A stretch of DNA of 64,000 bases from NCBI GenBank assembly GCA_025617745.1, contig CM046855.1, positions 44,879,313 through 44,943,312 of the forward strand, written 5' to 3'. The DNA comes from Heliocidaris erythrogramma (lineage: Eukaryota; Echinodermata; Echinoidea; Camarodonta; Echinometridae). Positions within the stretch are counted from its first letter, which is position 1; each line of letters opens with the position of its first letter. Of the stretch, positions 36,475 through 49,359 are shown piece by piece. The notes under the pieces are model-generated. The model did not search any database, was not told the DNA's origin, and worked only from the letters and a program-made list of their open reading frames with translations. A program made the translations under genes and the position numbers.

Positions 36475-36712
36475 CTCTTGATTACTGAATTCTCTCAATC
36501 CTATAAGCTTAATACATGAACCATCTGGTTCCCATAGATAATGAGATAATGGCTCACAAGAATATATAGCAACCAGTGAACCAAGTCCTGTCCAAGAAAG
36601 AGACTCGGTAATTAATGCCTTACCAAGGGGACACCATACGGACTCTGTTTTGAACCTGGGGCCTCCAGGTTATGAGACCACAGCTCAACCACCGAGCCAG
36701 CACATATCCGTT
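36475..36712 (-). mobile_element. tRNA-like SINE
   Basis: On the minus strand the start reads TGCTGGCTCGGTGGTTGAGC (A-box-like), then CCCCAGGTTCAAAACAGAG (B-box-like). The body has CTTGGTAAGGCATTAATTAC and CTTGGACAGG, similar to SINE copies at 46600, 57545 and 62345. The Pol III boxes are degenerate. The 3' boundary is uncertain. Confidence 0.6.
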
Positions 36713-39700
36713 CTTTAATATCCCACTGTGCATTTTTTGACACGTGCCCCTAGCCATATTTGCGATATCATCTATGGCTGTCTATTGCCAATGGCAGTAA
36801 TGTCCTTTTTGCACTGAGCCAACATTTTTTTACCTTGCCCTGCTTGAGGGATCTTGCAGTAAAGAAAAATAGAAGAAATTCAATCTTCCAAGGAAATTGA
36901 CCTCTTACGCCCCCTCACTGAAAAAGCATGCAAAATCAGGACCATAGCAGAATGCAAGACAGAAATCCATGAATTATAGATTTTTTGATTGATTACAATA
37001 AAAAAGAAAATACAATGTCACACTTTCAGCTCATTTCATTATTAGCATGGCTGAGATATTGCTATCTTATATATACTTCATGAAATTTTGATGTTGCTCC
37101 TGAAAATGACGTAGACACATGAATTGAGAGTGTCTTAAAAATGTATGAAAAAATGAATATTTCTTGGATTTTGGGCTTCTTTTTTATTTAATAACTGCAA
37201 GACCCTTATAAACCCATAAGTGCCCATGAAGCTTGAAATGTGTGCCATAGGCTTTTATTTGTTTTATTTACTTTGAAAGAAATTCTTTTTTAAAAGTAGA
37301 AACTAGAAAACCAAGTCCTCCAAATTTCCCGTCAAAAGCAAGTAATCCCTAGTATTGTATTATTGATTGATGTGATTTTGAAAGAGTGCACCTGTATGGC
37401 TGTGTGTTACTATCCTCAGCACTTGTTGTGTTTTCAAAGTGGTATGATTTTTTTTTTTTTTGTCTCTGTTAACCATATCGGGCCTATTTATACCTGTGAA
37501 TTTCTAGATGGAAAATAAAAGAGGGTGGAATGTGTGGTATATTAAAAACATGAATAAATGTGAGAAAAGGGCATGGAGCAAAACACATATGTTCACATAT
37601 GTTCACATAGCAAAACCATGTCGCAAAGGTTTACCTTTGACAATATATTGCCTAAAGCGTGCAAGGCTTAATTTCTTATCTATACATACAGTGATTAAGA
37701 GGAAAATTCTCCATTTTTTCCCCCTCCTGTTTGGCTCATGAATTTCAAAGCATTTTTAATCCAAAGATTAAAAACATTGGTTAACATTGTTATGATTTTT
37801 TATAAATCTCATTTTGTTACTTAGAAATGGGATAAACAGAAGGGTTATAGTGTAAAAATACCAGTCTGAAAGTTTCAAAGTATAATATCCACAGGAAGTA
37901 TTTGTAAATATTAGAAATGTGAATCAATGTTTAAAAATATAAGAGGGTCGGTTGCAAAGACAATACGTAAAAAGTGTGCATGCCCACATGGCCCAACAGA
38001 ACGTACTGTGTGTATTGGCGTATCACACGACGGAAAGCAGATAACGGTATTTTTTAATTCGGGAAAACGGTCCTCTTAGTTTATTGTCTCACGAGACGAA
38101 AACTAATAGAATCGCGGTTTGCGTCTAATTTACAGTTTTTCATTCCAAATTGTTGTGTGTTTCAGGGTTTTTGAGTACAAATATTAGTACTCATACACAT
38201 GTTTCATCTTAGTTTGAGAATTTTTTTAATCAGCTGCTCACAAAGTTAGTCAATGCCTTTAACTGACCAAAGACTAGTCTTGGCATTCCACAAACATTCC
38301 AAGCTCCAACTTACATGTACATCTACATGGGCATTTATGGGTTAGAGAAGTTTGATTTTTTTTGTCTGCCTTGTATTTTTGATCCATAGATTGTTGTGAT
38401 AATATTTATTATCAATAATTTAGTTTTGCTCTTAAATATCTAGAAATCCATGGCAGCGTAATTCCATTGATTTTTAGATTAATATTGTCTAGACGGCTGT
38501 GTATCAGATTGTAAAACATTAACTCCTTGTGCAATATATCATTTTTGTGGTTTATATTCTCCCCAAAACGTGATTTGATATGAAAGTCTATATTGCCCAG
38601 TGCTCTGTGCTGTGCTGATGTGGAGCTTTTGATGTGATTCCATTATTTTCTGCACAGATGTCTGACTTTTTGTGTGCCACCCCTAGAAAAAAAATGAAAG
38701 AACCCAGTTCCCAATTTTGTTTTCCACTTGTGCTCGTGTAACTCGTGAACCTTTCAGAAAAGGCTGTCCCCTGTTGTATGACATTTGAAATTTAAGTTGT
38801 TATGATATCGTGCAATCTTCGTGGGATTCTACTTAAGAATAACATAGCAACCACATGGAGAGGTAAAGATGTACTGGTGCATGGAATTTGATATTGAATA
38901 TCTGAAATTCTATGTGCTGTATGTTAGCTCACAAAACCCCAATACAGCCATGATAGGCGTTTCTAGAAAAATGAACGCTTACCTGCAGTAGGGCTGTACA
39001 ATGTTCCGATGATATGAAAATATTGCGATATTGAAAAGAATGAATATTAACTCTCAATTTTATAAACAACTTTCTTCAAAATTTCTCTATTATTAATCAG
39101 TACTGCTTTTGCCCAAAGATTATGAATTTTTTTTTTTTTTAATACTCAATGTTAAAGATATTTTTTGATTCTCATGATTTGCAAATGTGCTATGAATAAG
39201 TACACAGTTCTTCAATGAACGTCGTTGTTTACATAGGTTTAGCTATCTTCTTTTTTTCCCCACAGAATAATGATTTTTTTAATAGAGCAAGTGGTATTTT
39301 AAAGGTGTAATTTGTGGCATCCACATTTTAATTAATTGTATTGTGTATCTCATCTGGATTATGATTTCATTCTCACATGTTGACTTTGATAGAGCAATGC
39401 CTCAGTTTTGAAAACAAATTCATTATGGGTATCCCCAAAATTAAAATTGATTTTTTTTTTAATTTTTTTTTTTTTGGGGGGGGGGGTACATCTTTACGAA
39501 TGATGTTCCTTATAACCAATTACAGTAATATGCACAATAATTGAAACATATTGCAGTGTGTTTTTCAGAGTTTACTTACTGACCAAATATGTGTTTTTAT
39601 TTCACATCTTCTTTTTCAGCTGCTGTGAAGTGTTCTCAATATATTTTTGCCTGTCCTTGAAAAAAAAAAAAAAAAACTACCTCACGTTTAATACATGACA

Positions 39701-40725
39701 TGAAATATGTTCTGTTGGAAAATGTAATTGATGTATGACCTTAACTTAATGTTCCATTCACAGAATTTCTTCCACTCGGTACACCTCATGTAATTGTTCA
39801 TTAATTCTAATAGGCAATGAAATGTATTGTGGTTGCATACATTCTTACATTTTTTTTTTTACAGTGCATGTATGTTGATTTACTTAATTTGACTGTACTC
39901 CCTGTTTTGGGGTGGAATGACATTTCATGTTACTCTTGTTAGTATGATGTTTACCACTTAGTGGAAAATCAATGTCATATTTATCTTTGAGTAGTCATAT
40001 TGCTGAATTTTCGGGTTTAATAGAAGAAAAGCTCTTCGATATTAACCGGTATTGTTTTATTAGGTAGTCTGCCCTGATAACAAGTTAAATTGAATAAAAG
40101 CAGAACAATAAAAGAAATATCAGTGAATGTTTGAAGAAAATTAGGTCACAATGGATGAGAAATTTATGATTTTTTTTTCAGTTTTGAAGATTACTATATA
40201 ATATTTGGAAGCATTTCATTTGTGGGCAACTTTATATATTTGTTTTTTAAATAAAAAAAATCATTGAATTGACAATATGCATAGTAATCTGCACTATTTT
40301 AATAATTCATAACATTCCTAATACCCTTCATCAGATTTTCTCAAACTTTTACTTAACTATTTCTTTTATTTCCCTGCTTTTATTTGAATCAGCTTTATAT
40401 GTCAGGGTGGACTTTCCCCTTTAATTGATACAGAGTGCAGACTGTTCTTTGATCAACATCCCTCTGTTGTACAAAGGTATCTTTATTCCACCTGAATTCA
40501 TACATGTAATAATATAATCTAGTTTATTGATCAATACGAGGAAATTTGAAATTAGATTAAGGTGCACCTGAGTAAATTTATCTGGGGCGAAATCCTCCAC
40601 TCAATGTTTCCGCTTACATTGCATTTCAATCTTTTTCTTGTTTCAAAATGGATTTGTGAATTTATGTATGATTGTATGCATATTTTTCCTTTCAGATGCA
40701 CTGCTAATTTCGCTTATTACTCTTT

Positions 40726-41274
40726 AAATGGCCCCCTAATAATTATCATCCAATATCTACTAGTCTTGGATACACTACCTATGAGATAAGAAGCATTGAA
40801 GCTTTGAAGTCTGTCATAGTATCTGTTTTTTGTAAATGGCCCCCTAATAATTATCCAAAATCTACTAGTCTTGGATACACTACCTATGAGATAAGAAGCA
40901 TTGAAGCTTTGAAGTCTGTCATAGTATCTATGTTTTGTGTAAATGGCCCCCTAATAATTATCATCCAAAATCTACTAGTCTTGGATACACTACCTATGAG
41001 ATAAGAAGCATTGAAGCTTTGAAGTCTGTCATAGTATCTATGTTTTGTGTAAATGGCCCCCTAATAATTATCATCAAAAATCTACTAGTCTTGGATACAC
41101 TACCTATGAGATAAGAAGCATTGAAGCTTTGAAGTCTGTCATAGTATCTATGTTTTGTGTAAATGGCCCCCTAATAATTATCATCCAAAATCTACTAGTC
41201 TTGGATACACTACCTATAAGATAAGAAGCATTGAAGCTTTGAAGTCTGTCATGATAGTATCTATGTTTTGTGTA
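40726..41274 (+). repeat. Five-copy tandem repeat, ~110-bp unit
   Basis: Units start with AAATGGCCCCCTAATAATTA at 40726, 40834, 40941, 41051 and 41161 (spacings 108, 107, 110, 110). Each contains CTACTAGTCTTGGATACACT and GCATTGAAGCTTTGAAGTCT. Copies are nearly identical. The first lacks part of its end and the last has a 3-base ATG insertion. Short open frames through it simply repeat the unit. Confidence 0.97.
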
Positions 41275-42015
41275 ATGCATATATATCAGAAACAACGTCT
41301 ATGCATTTTTGATATGCCCTTCCTTCAGCTAGCTCTACGCATCCATCCAGATTATCAAATAAGCATCTTCCTTCAAACATGCATTTGGAAATTTCCTTCT
41401 AAAAAGCATGTCATACGGGGCGAGTGCATTGTGAGCTAAAGTGAATATTGCCAATATTTTCCCTGGGGGTCGTGCAAATTATTCCGGAGGTAATCGCATT
41501 ACGCAGCCTTGCCACCCTCTCTGTGTTGTATATTCGTTGTCGTTTGGTCGGACAGCGTCACATGACTTCTAACTGACCCATTCCTTCCTGTTTGGACAGG
41601 CTGGATGATGGTCAGTAAATGGACGGCGGTCAGCACTGGTGGACATTAGATTATCCAGGTCAAGGAATTGAACACATTTGCACCCATATTAGATTTAGCT
41701 ATTGATGGACAATCGTGTACATGCTTTCAACACACTTTGCCCATATCTCCTGCAAGAATTTGCAAAGTGTGTTTGAAGTAAAGTAGAGTGTTTGAAGTAA
41801 AACAAATTTCTAGTTTTTGTATATACATTTAAAAAAAAACAATTTGCACCATGTGATATAAAGTCGAACCTCTTTCCTGCGATTCACTTGCAATGAATAC
41901 ATATATTGTGAAGCTTGTTCTTGTTGAAGATATCTACATCCTAAAATTCCACATTGAAATCAACTATAAAGCGCAATATCTTACTAAAAAAACTTATATA
42001 AGATAATTGGGAAAA

Positions 42016-42158
42016 CCAGGGGAGCATTTCATCGAGTGTTCTGTTAGTGATTTTTACCGACAAAATTGCTCTCGGCCAATCAGATGGAAAGATTTCAGTA
42101 GCTTATAACATTGTCGGTAAAAATCACTGACAAAACACTTGATGAAGCACTCCCCTGG
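42016..42158 (+). mobile_element. MITE, GTTTCATCA family, two type A ends
   Basis: CCAGGGGAGCATTTCATCGA onward pairs with the right end ...CTTGATGAAGCACTCCCCTGG. The internal core CCAATCAGATGGAAAGATTT is in forward orientation. Arms have a few mismatches, so it is older than the 19764 copy. Confidence 0.9.
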
Positions 42159-42851
42159 TGGCACATGCTGGAGCATGCATTGTATAGCAATAGTCTGTCC
42201 TTCAATTAAACTTTGATTTATGCAATTAGGGGGGGGGGGGAACTCAGTCTCGAAGGGATTTCCATGTTCCAGTTGCGGTCATCATCACATAAATTTATGC
42301 CTTCTGTCACGTTTATATCCCAGTCCATATTCCAGTCTATTTCAATTCAATTATCCCCATTCATTGCTCCATAACATACAGCAGGGCATGGCTTTACATA
42401 TTAATTGGTGTTCATCATTGATAGTTGTTGTAGTTTTCACCTCACGGCAGGCTCAAACAAGCTTAACATGTATAGGCTCTACACATTGGAAATTCAATTA
42501 TTCCTAAATATGGGAGCAGTGTTAGAAAGGGAGAAAATAAATCTCGAGAGATTAGATATTTGAAATGTCAGCTTTTCAATACCTTTACATGTATCATTCA
42601 TTCACCAATTTCACATTTACATATAGATTGCAAATTATGGAAAATAGCCTTTTATGCTCTGTTTGTGCACATAGAGAAACCTGAGTGTGTTTAAAAGAAA
42701 AGCTTATCCTGTAATACTATCGGACTATCAGCTTTTTGAGATCATCAGACTTTACTTATTTAGAAAAAAGTATTATTATATGAGGAATATTAAAGGTGGG
42801 TTAGGACACAATATGAACTGATTTCGATTTCATAATAGCAAGATATGTGCT

Positions 42852-43123
42852 TACTGTAAAAGCTGATATTTTCGCGTACAGATATTTCTGCGAATGGCAG
42901 GGTGACAATTTCGCGAGTTGTTGTTTTCGCGGTTTGCCAAATGACAAATTGTCATAAGGTTTATATCATGTTTTTTGAAAAGCTGTTTTACAGTACTCTC
43001 AGGCGCTATGCGCGAGCATTCTATAAGCTTCACTTTTTCGCGAGATGTTAAATTTGCGTCCCAACATCAAATTGCAAAATTCACAAAAATTAAACCCTTG
43101 CTTAAATAACAGCTTATACAGTA
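42852..43123. mobile_element. TTCGCG-rich MITE with inverted ends
   Basis: TACTGTAAAAGCTG at the left and CAGCTTATACAGTA at the right are near-perfect inverted ends. The inside has TTTTCGCGTACAG, TTTCGCGAGTTG, TTTTCGCGGTTTG and TTTTTCGCGAGATG words. Confidence 0.75.
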
Positions 43124-46100
43124 TTTATGAATTTTCCCACCTTTCTCTCTCTATTATTTCTTATTTCTTTTCACCTCAAAAGAATATTTGGCTGGTTTGG
43201 GAAGTTAAGTATAAGATAAAAATGTTCATCAAATCAGGTATTTGTTTAGGATCTCTTTCATTTCATAGCCTAGATATATACCGGTATATGTATGTAAGGC
43301 CCTTCTGCTTATCAATGCCCCACATTTAACGGGTGAACCAGTTTAGATGAACCCTCCATTCCATGTGCAATATGACAATCAGCCGTCATAACCCCGCCAG
43401 AGGCAATATCAGTGAGAAGTTATTGCTTTCTCTTCCCCTTGAACTTCAAACACATCAAAGGGGTTCTATATATCACCAAAATATATTGTGCTTTGTATAT
43501 TTGGAGTTTGATTCTGCTATACTATATTCAGATATAATTATTAACCTCAAATATTACTTCTAGTAAGAGATATTGCAAATTTATACTCTAAATAGATGTA
43601 AAAGGACAATAACTTCACTATACAGGATATGTATGAAATCCTCCAGAACCCTTATGCCCTTTGAATTCTAACCATTTGAATATCTTGTTTGTTTGTTTTC
43701 GGGGGGGGGGGGGGGGGATTTATTAGCGATACACAAATAATTTTAGGGATGATCGGTCCTCTTTAAAATCAAACAGTTTTCTGATTATGTAGAATGTATT
43801 TTATATGCAGTGAATAATCAGTAAAGTATTCACATCCCACTGTTTGCACAGTATGTATTCATGGGGGCTTTGCCAATGTTTAATCAATTGCTCATTCTGT
43901 TATTTTAGAAATGAAAAGGAATAAATCAGTTAGAAATTGCAAAGTCAAGGGTAAAATTGAGGGTTACAGTGTTGTAGATTTTAAAGATTTAGATAGTTTG
44001 AGACTCTGTAGGACACTCCCTTCAACCATCTTTGGCAGTATATTTTGATCCAAAATGCTAGGAATTACACACTATACATGAGCAGAAAGGGAAATATCCA
44101 CTGAAAATTTTGAGTCGATTTTTAATGCAGTACGTTGCGTTGTTCACAAATAAGAGTGATTTAATTGGGAATAATAATTAAAGTCTCTGACCTGGCAATG
44201 CAGTGTAAAATATACACCAGTAGTCAAAATTTTTGTGTGCTAAGTTTTTCTGTTAAATTTTGCAATTTTCATTCACATTAGTTCACTGCCAATTTGAGGA
44301 GTGAAAGCTAATTAATTTAAACCTGAAGAAAGCTATGAACTGCTATGAGTTTATGTAGTGTGCAGTGAATGATAGGCACTCAAATATTCGTTTTTGTAAA
44401 ATTTTTGTTTTAAATCTCATTTTGGGAGGGGCACACGACTTTAATATGACAACTTATGATTTTGAAATACCATCCCTAAAACTTATTAGAGCTTTGGAGT
44501 GGGGCTGGAATTTGACGGCCAATTTTGCTTCTCCTATAGTCCCGTGAAATTAAAATAGTAGTAAGGCTTGGGTCTATCTCCCCTCAACCCCCAACCCCCA
44601 ACATATTCTTTCCCCCCCCCCCCCCCCCCCCCGTTAACACACGCAAATGAGAATTAATGGACCTTGTGGTCTCGTCGGTGTGAAAACATTGGCATGCCAA
44701 ATCCCATTTAGATGCATTATAAACTCTCTCTCTCTCCACTATGCTAGAAAACGAGATTGATTGCTTAGGTGTAGTAGCACGGTTATATATGTGACCGGGA
44801 TTGGCCGATGATTCACAATTGAGTCAATAAGAAAGGGAGAAATATACATGCAGGAATGTGATCATGAGTCAGCCCTGTGACAGTGCTCATGAAATGTAGA
44901 GAGGCCAGCGAGGATTTGAGGTGTTCGAGTAGATGGATGGAGACATACGCACGAAATGGTGCGTTTTCTACCTGTGGAATAGAAAGACGTGAGCCACCGC
45001 TGAAGGATAAGCATTATGAAAATGGAAGAAAATTCATAAAAGCCTAATGTTTGATAAAGTAGCATTTACTTTTCATCCATATAGACACACCTGCCTGTGA
45101 GAATGGGCGCAAATTAACGTTTCAGACAATTTAAAAATGGGTAGGGATGTGACATAATGTGATTTGTTGCTTGAAGTCACCTCTGAAAAGCATCCTCTTT
45201 CAGCCATCATTAATATATACTTGTGGGCAAACCATGTCTTCACACATGTATTATTCTGGTTATTTTCTAATCTGTTATTTTTTTTTCATGCATACAAGGT
45301 AGTCAGTGGTGAATTGTCCAACCGGAAGCATGTTATTTCGTGTAATAATACTTTCACCAATGTACTTGGTAATTTGCCATTATTCTCAGTGAAATAGGAC
45401 AAGTGCTTCTACACAGTAACTACCAATAAATATTTCTTAAAAGAAACAAATATGCAGATTAACTGCACGGGAAGGACAAGAGGTTGCAAGCAATAATGGT
45501 GGTGTAAAGGTCTCGTGGCAAATATTCCGGAAATAATTGCAATATTTCTGCTCCTAAATGACACAAAAAGATTAACCGAAACAGGACAATTAAAATGATT
45601 TTGGTTGCAGACAGTTGACCTTTTGAATACTGCACTACTTTCAAGCAATTCATTGATCAACTTCAGCATTGTATTGTAAAGCAGACGCACTCATATTGTC
45701 CATAGTTCCGACAAAAATCAGTGCGTTTTCTGGAAGTGCGCCTCGGAATAGTTAACAAGATGAATATTGCGCTATGAATGCTTTGTTTATTTTTGCTATA
45801 AAGTGGAGCAAAGGACTATTTATAGGACCCATTCAGAAATACCATAAAAGTAGATATGGTAGGTACTGGATTGCATCTTTGATTTTAGGAAATTCTTTGA
45901 ATATAATATGGGCAAAAACTACCCTATATCCCTGGTATGACAATGTTGTCTTCATTGCTCAATTCTAGGAAATCTGTTGCATTTGGGTAAGGAAGCTCTG
46001 CAGTTTTGTTTGTGCTTTCACCATTTCCTAAAGTCATGACTGTTCAATTAGATAATTGTGAACCCTTTATGGTACGAGTTGAAATGTAAATTGTTCTGAA

Positions 46101-46599
46101 TTTGTATACTTGGGGATAACATTTTTTTTCTGTCTGTGTAGGCATCAACACATTTAATTAAGAATTAAAACCTTGTGTTTTTTTAAATTCCAACCAATAC
46201 ATCCATGTAGCTTTTTTTCCCCAGCCATTAGTTAATCAGAATTTTGAAACTTGGGATAAATGAAGCTTCAGAATAATGAACCTTAGGAGTTATGCAACAA
46301 ATGTTTGGAATCATGACCATATTTCATTTTGGGAAGTATGAACCCCTGGTATAAGAAATGTGTATTTTGGAAATATGAACCTTCAGAAAAATGAGTGCCC
46401 CCCCCCCCCCCCCCCTTGGTGAATACGCTCAGAGGTTTGCTACTTTGGAAATATATATGTGTGTGAAAGATGGATACGCTCTATAAAATCCCTAGTTCAA
46501 TGGCGCATGCACTTGGCCATTTAAAAAAATTCCCACTTAGAAGCTTAATGGCACCCTGGATTGTGAAGACGGTCATTCACATAATCATCTAGTTTAATC

Positions 46600-46820
46600 C
46601 TTATCAAACCAGTTGATGCAGAGTTTGAATCCCTGCTGTGGCAATAATGTCGTTTTGGCAAGACATTAATCTACATTTGCCACTCTCCATCCGGGTAAAG
46701 GAATTCCTTGCTTTCGCACCTTATCATGGTACAGCTAGTAGCCGATTAAAGCTGGGGGTAATTGCCGGGTCCTCAGGGAGGATAGTGATAATACTGATGA
46801 GGCTATCCTGGCTCGACAAG
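46600..46820 (+). mobile_element. SINE, tail-less copy
   Basis: AGAGTTTGAATCCCTGC is B-box-like. The body GGCAAGACATTAATCTACAT, TTGCCACTCTCCATCCGGGT and AAGGAATTCCTTGCTTTC matches the SINE at 57545. No (ATT)n tail is left. Confidence 0.65.
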
Positions 46821-47950
46821 ACTATTGATTTTGGTATCATAAGTCATGCCATAGAAAGGCTATGTAAGGGTCAGAAAACTTTATTTTGCAAGCATTTTTG
46901 CTTTCAATTTCTTTGAATCTTTACTGATAATGCAGAAGTTGAAGAACATTTAATTCTTCTTACAACCTCTGTTCTTATTTTTAGGATTAATTTTATTTCT
47001 GGCAAAATGGGATTAACTATTTGATCCCTCCTTCCTCTCAGCAGAAAATTAATATTAATTTCTCTTTTTCATAAATACCGTCAGTTTTGATAACTAGCAT
47101 ACCCCCATTTTGGCTTAGGCTACTTTGCGAAACCAGCTACCAATTTTGCGATTGTGGGTTTTGATTATTCAAAATTCCTCTCTTGACTGTCCGCTGAATT
47201 TTTTTGAGGTCAGGATGACCCAAATCCATTGGGGAAATGCCATCAATTAGTGCTTTATACATGACTACCCCATGACCACTCCACTAATTGCATAAGTCAG
47301 CATCTTGAATACATCTAGAAGTAGTGTTGTAGATGCAGGGGAGCATGTGTTCCCCCCCCCCCAATCGAAGGGCAGAAAAAAAAAACAGAGAATGGGAGAG
47401 AGGAAAGGGGAATGTGAAAAGGAGATGTTATAGGACCCCTTCCCACACCCTCCCCTTGATTGTAAGCCTTGTTAATTCATGTGTCATCCATAGGAAAGGT
47501 GCCCCCTCCCTCCCTCCCTCCATGATGCCAGTGCCCCCTAAAATGGCTAAGCCCTCACTACGCCACTGTCTAGAAGTATATATTTGTACACAGTCTTGAT
47601 CTAATAATAGTAGAAGTGTACATTAGTAGGCCTACAGGGTCTTGATCTAATCAGATGACGTTTTATCTCAAGAATTGTGTCATGGCTGTCTTCATCTTTC
47701 ATCTCCTCACTCTACGACTTTTCATCATCTCTCAAGATAATACAATGAATGCAGGCTGTCAGGCCCTTGTCAGTTTTCATTACTGGGGTTGTTGAGTACT
47801 CTGAAACCATTTAGGTGGCACTGAGTAATGTATATGAACCTACATATAAGTAGAACAGTGGGGCCAAAGAGTGGGCCTGTATTTTGTCTTGCTGAGAGCC
47901 ATAAGGGTGTTTTAAAAATTTTCTAAGCAAATTGTTCTGAACTACCATCC

Positions 47951-48105
47951 TTCTGGCTCCCCCTCTGGCTCCCCCTCTGGCTCCCCCCTCTATCTCTTTC
48001 TCTCTCTCTCTCTTTCTATCTCTTCCTCCTTTTCTCTCTCTTTTTCTCTCTCTTTCTCTCTCTTTCTCTCTCTCTTTCTCTCTTTCTCTCTCTCTTTCTC
48101 TCTTT

Positions 48106-48137
<32 letters not shown>

Positions 48138-48138
48138 G
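47951..48138 (+). repeat. CT microsatellite preceded by CTGGCTCCCCCT units
   Basis: Three CTGGCTCCCCCT units (47951-47990) lead into ~140 bases of TCTC and TTTCTC. Confidence 0.95.
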
Positions 48139-49287
48139 TCAGTAGACTAGACCATATGATGGAATAATGCACATTAATTTTAGATTGAAAATCTCATTTT
48201 ACAACATTATTGGATATATATTGGAGCTCTAGAAGGGTTATTAACTTATCCATTATGGGGTGATCACATCAATGATTCAACGGTAATGATAACAATAAAA
48301 TTGCTCCATGTAGAAAATGCATGGGGCTCACCGATGGATGCTAATGAGCCTTCAGCACCGATTTTCTAAGATCCATAAACGATTTTATTGTTATTGTTAT
48401 TGTTATCATTGATATGTGACTTGCCCTTTGCATTTAGGACAAATGTCTCTGACTTGTCCCAAGTCCATCAGCTTCAGCTCTTTATCTTACTCGGGTGTTC
48501 TTTCTCCTTTATCCGCCCCATTCCCTAACCTCCCTACTTCTCCCGTCTCTTTCCCATTGATTATCCTCCCTCCTCCCACCTCCCTCATTTCTCTCCCTCT
48601 TTCCTTCTCAATTTTTTTCCAATCATTCATTTATCCTTTCTATCTCCTGCCGCCTTTTTATCCTCCCCCCTTTTTATCCTCCCCAAAGCCTCTCAAAACC
48701 CTCTCAAAACCCTCTGTCCTATGACCATTTCTTCTTTACAGGAATCGATCCTCTTTATTTGTTTCCACTCCTTAATCGCATTATAATTTTCTTTTCTTTT
48801 GCGATGAGAAAATAATATTGCCAGATGTTATGTATATAATATAACTTCCAGAAAAGAGTAAATTACGCATTTCTTCTGATACTTTGGCTCACATCAGCAC
48901 TGTCACAGATCTCAATAATTTCAACAGTATCTATACCAACAGCAGCTTTAAGAGCTTGAAATTTGTGTCATTAAAGGACCCATTCACACGAACAGAAACT
49001 GTGCTTACTACAAAGTAGCTTTGAATGAGCTTTTATGCAGGGGGTCAGGATCTTCCATTTCAGAGTTTGTATATGGGGCCCCCAGTTCAATTTTGAAATT
49101 TTTGCGGTTTCAGAGTTACCATTGGGGTCACACCAAGGAGTAACTCCTTGGTCACACGTCTACCAAGTGTTCAGCCCTGCAAAACTTAACGTTTTCTCCA
49201 TCTGAAAGGGTAGTGAGACACTTGTTTTGAAGAAGATATGTTGTAGAAGTTAGAGAATGCATGTTTGTTTCTTTCTTTTATCTCCAG

Positions 49288-49359
49288 GACCTCCTTGGTG
49301 AAGGAGAAGAAGAGCATGAACCTGGGAGGAAAGGAAATAAGATCCACAATGCCACAAGG
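49288..49359 (+). CDS. PACS: PACS exon c: short acidic-to-basic linker
   Basis: A 72-nt symmetrical exon (phase 0/0, 24 codons) with acceptor TTTTATCTCCAG and donor AAGG|GTAAGG. It encodes DLLGEGEEEHEPGRKGNK followed by IHNATR. In vertebrate PACS the matching stretch is a DL plus acidic residues and then a basic, serine/threonine-rich segment ending in TRQ just before the NFKQK block. Its small size and symmetrical phase mean it could be skipped without a frameshift, but the sequence does not show whether it is. Confidence 0.87.

Larger units (their letters stand above)
35332..49287 (+). other. PACS intron between exons b and c (14 kb)
   Basis: A GT-AG intron in phase 0. Named contents are the telomere-like foldback element (35655-36199), a minus-strand SINE (36475-36712), the 110-bp tandem array (40726-41274), a MITE (42016-42158), a TTCGCG-type element (42852-43123), a SINE (46600-46820) and a CT array (47951-48138). 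From 36720 to 40720 and from 43130 to 46590 I see ordinary AT-rich sequence with T-runs and G/C homopolymers. Around 48266-48413 there is a weak foldback with arms rich in AATGATAACAATAA. Confidence 0.85.

Noticed and set aside
40726..41274. CRISPR array
   Set aside because: The units are head-to-tail copies with no variable spacers, in an animal intron.
47990..48172. Arg/Glu/Lys-repeat open frame on the minus strand
   Set aside because: It is the CT array read backwards.
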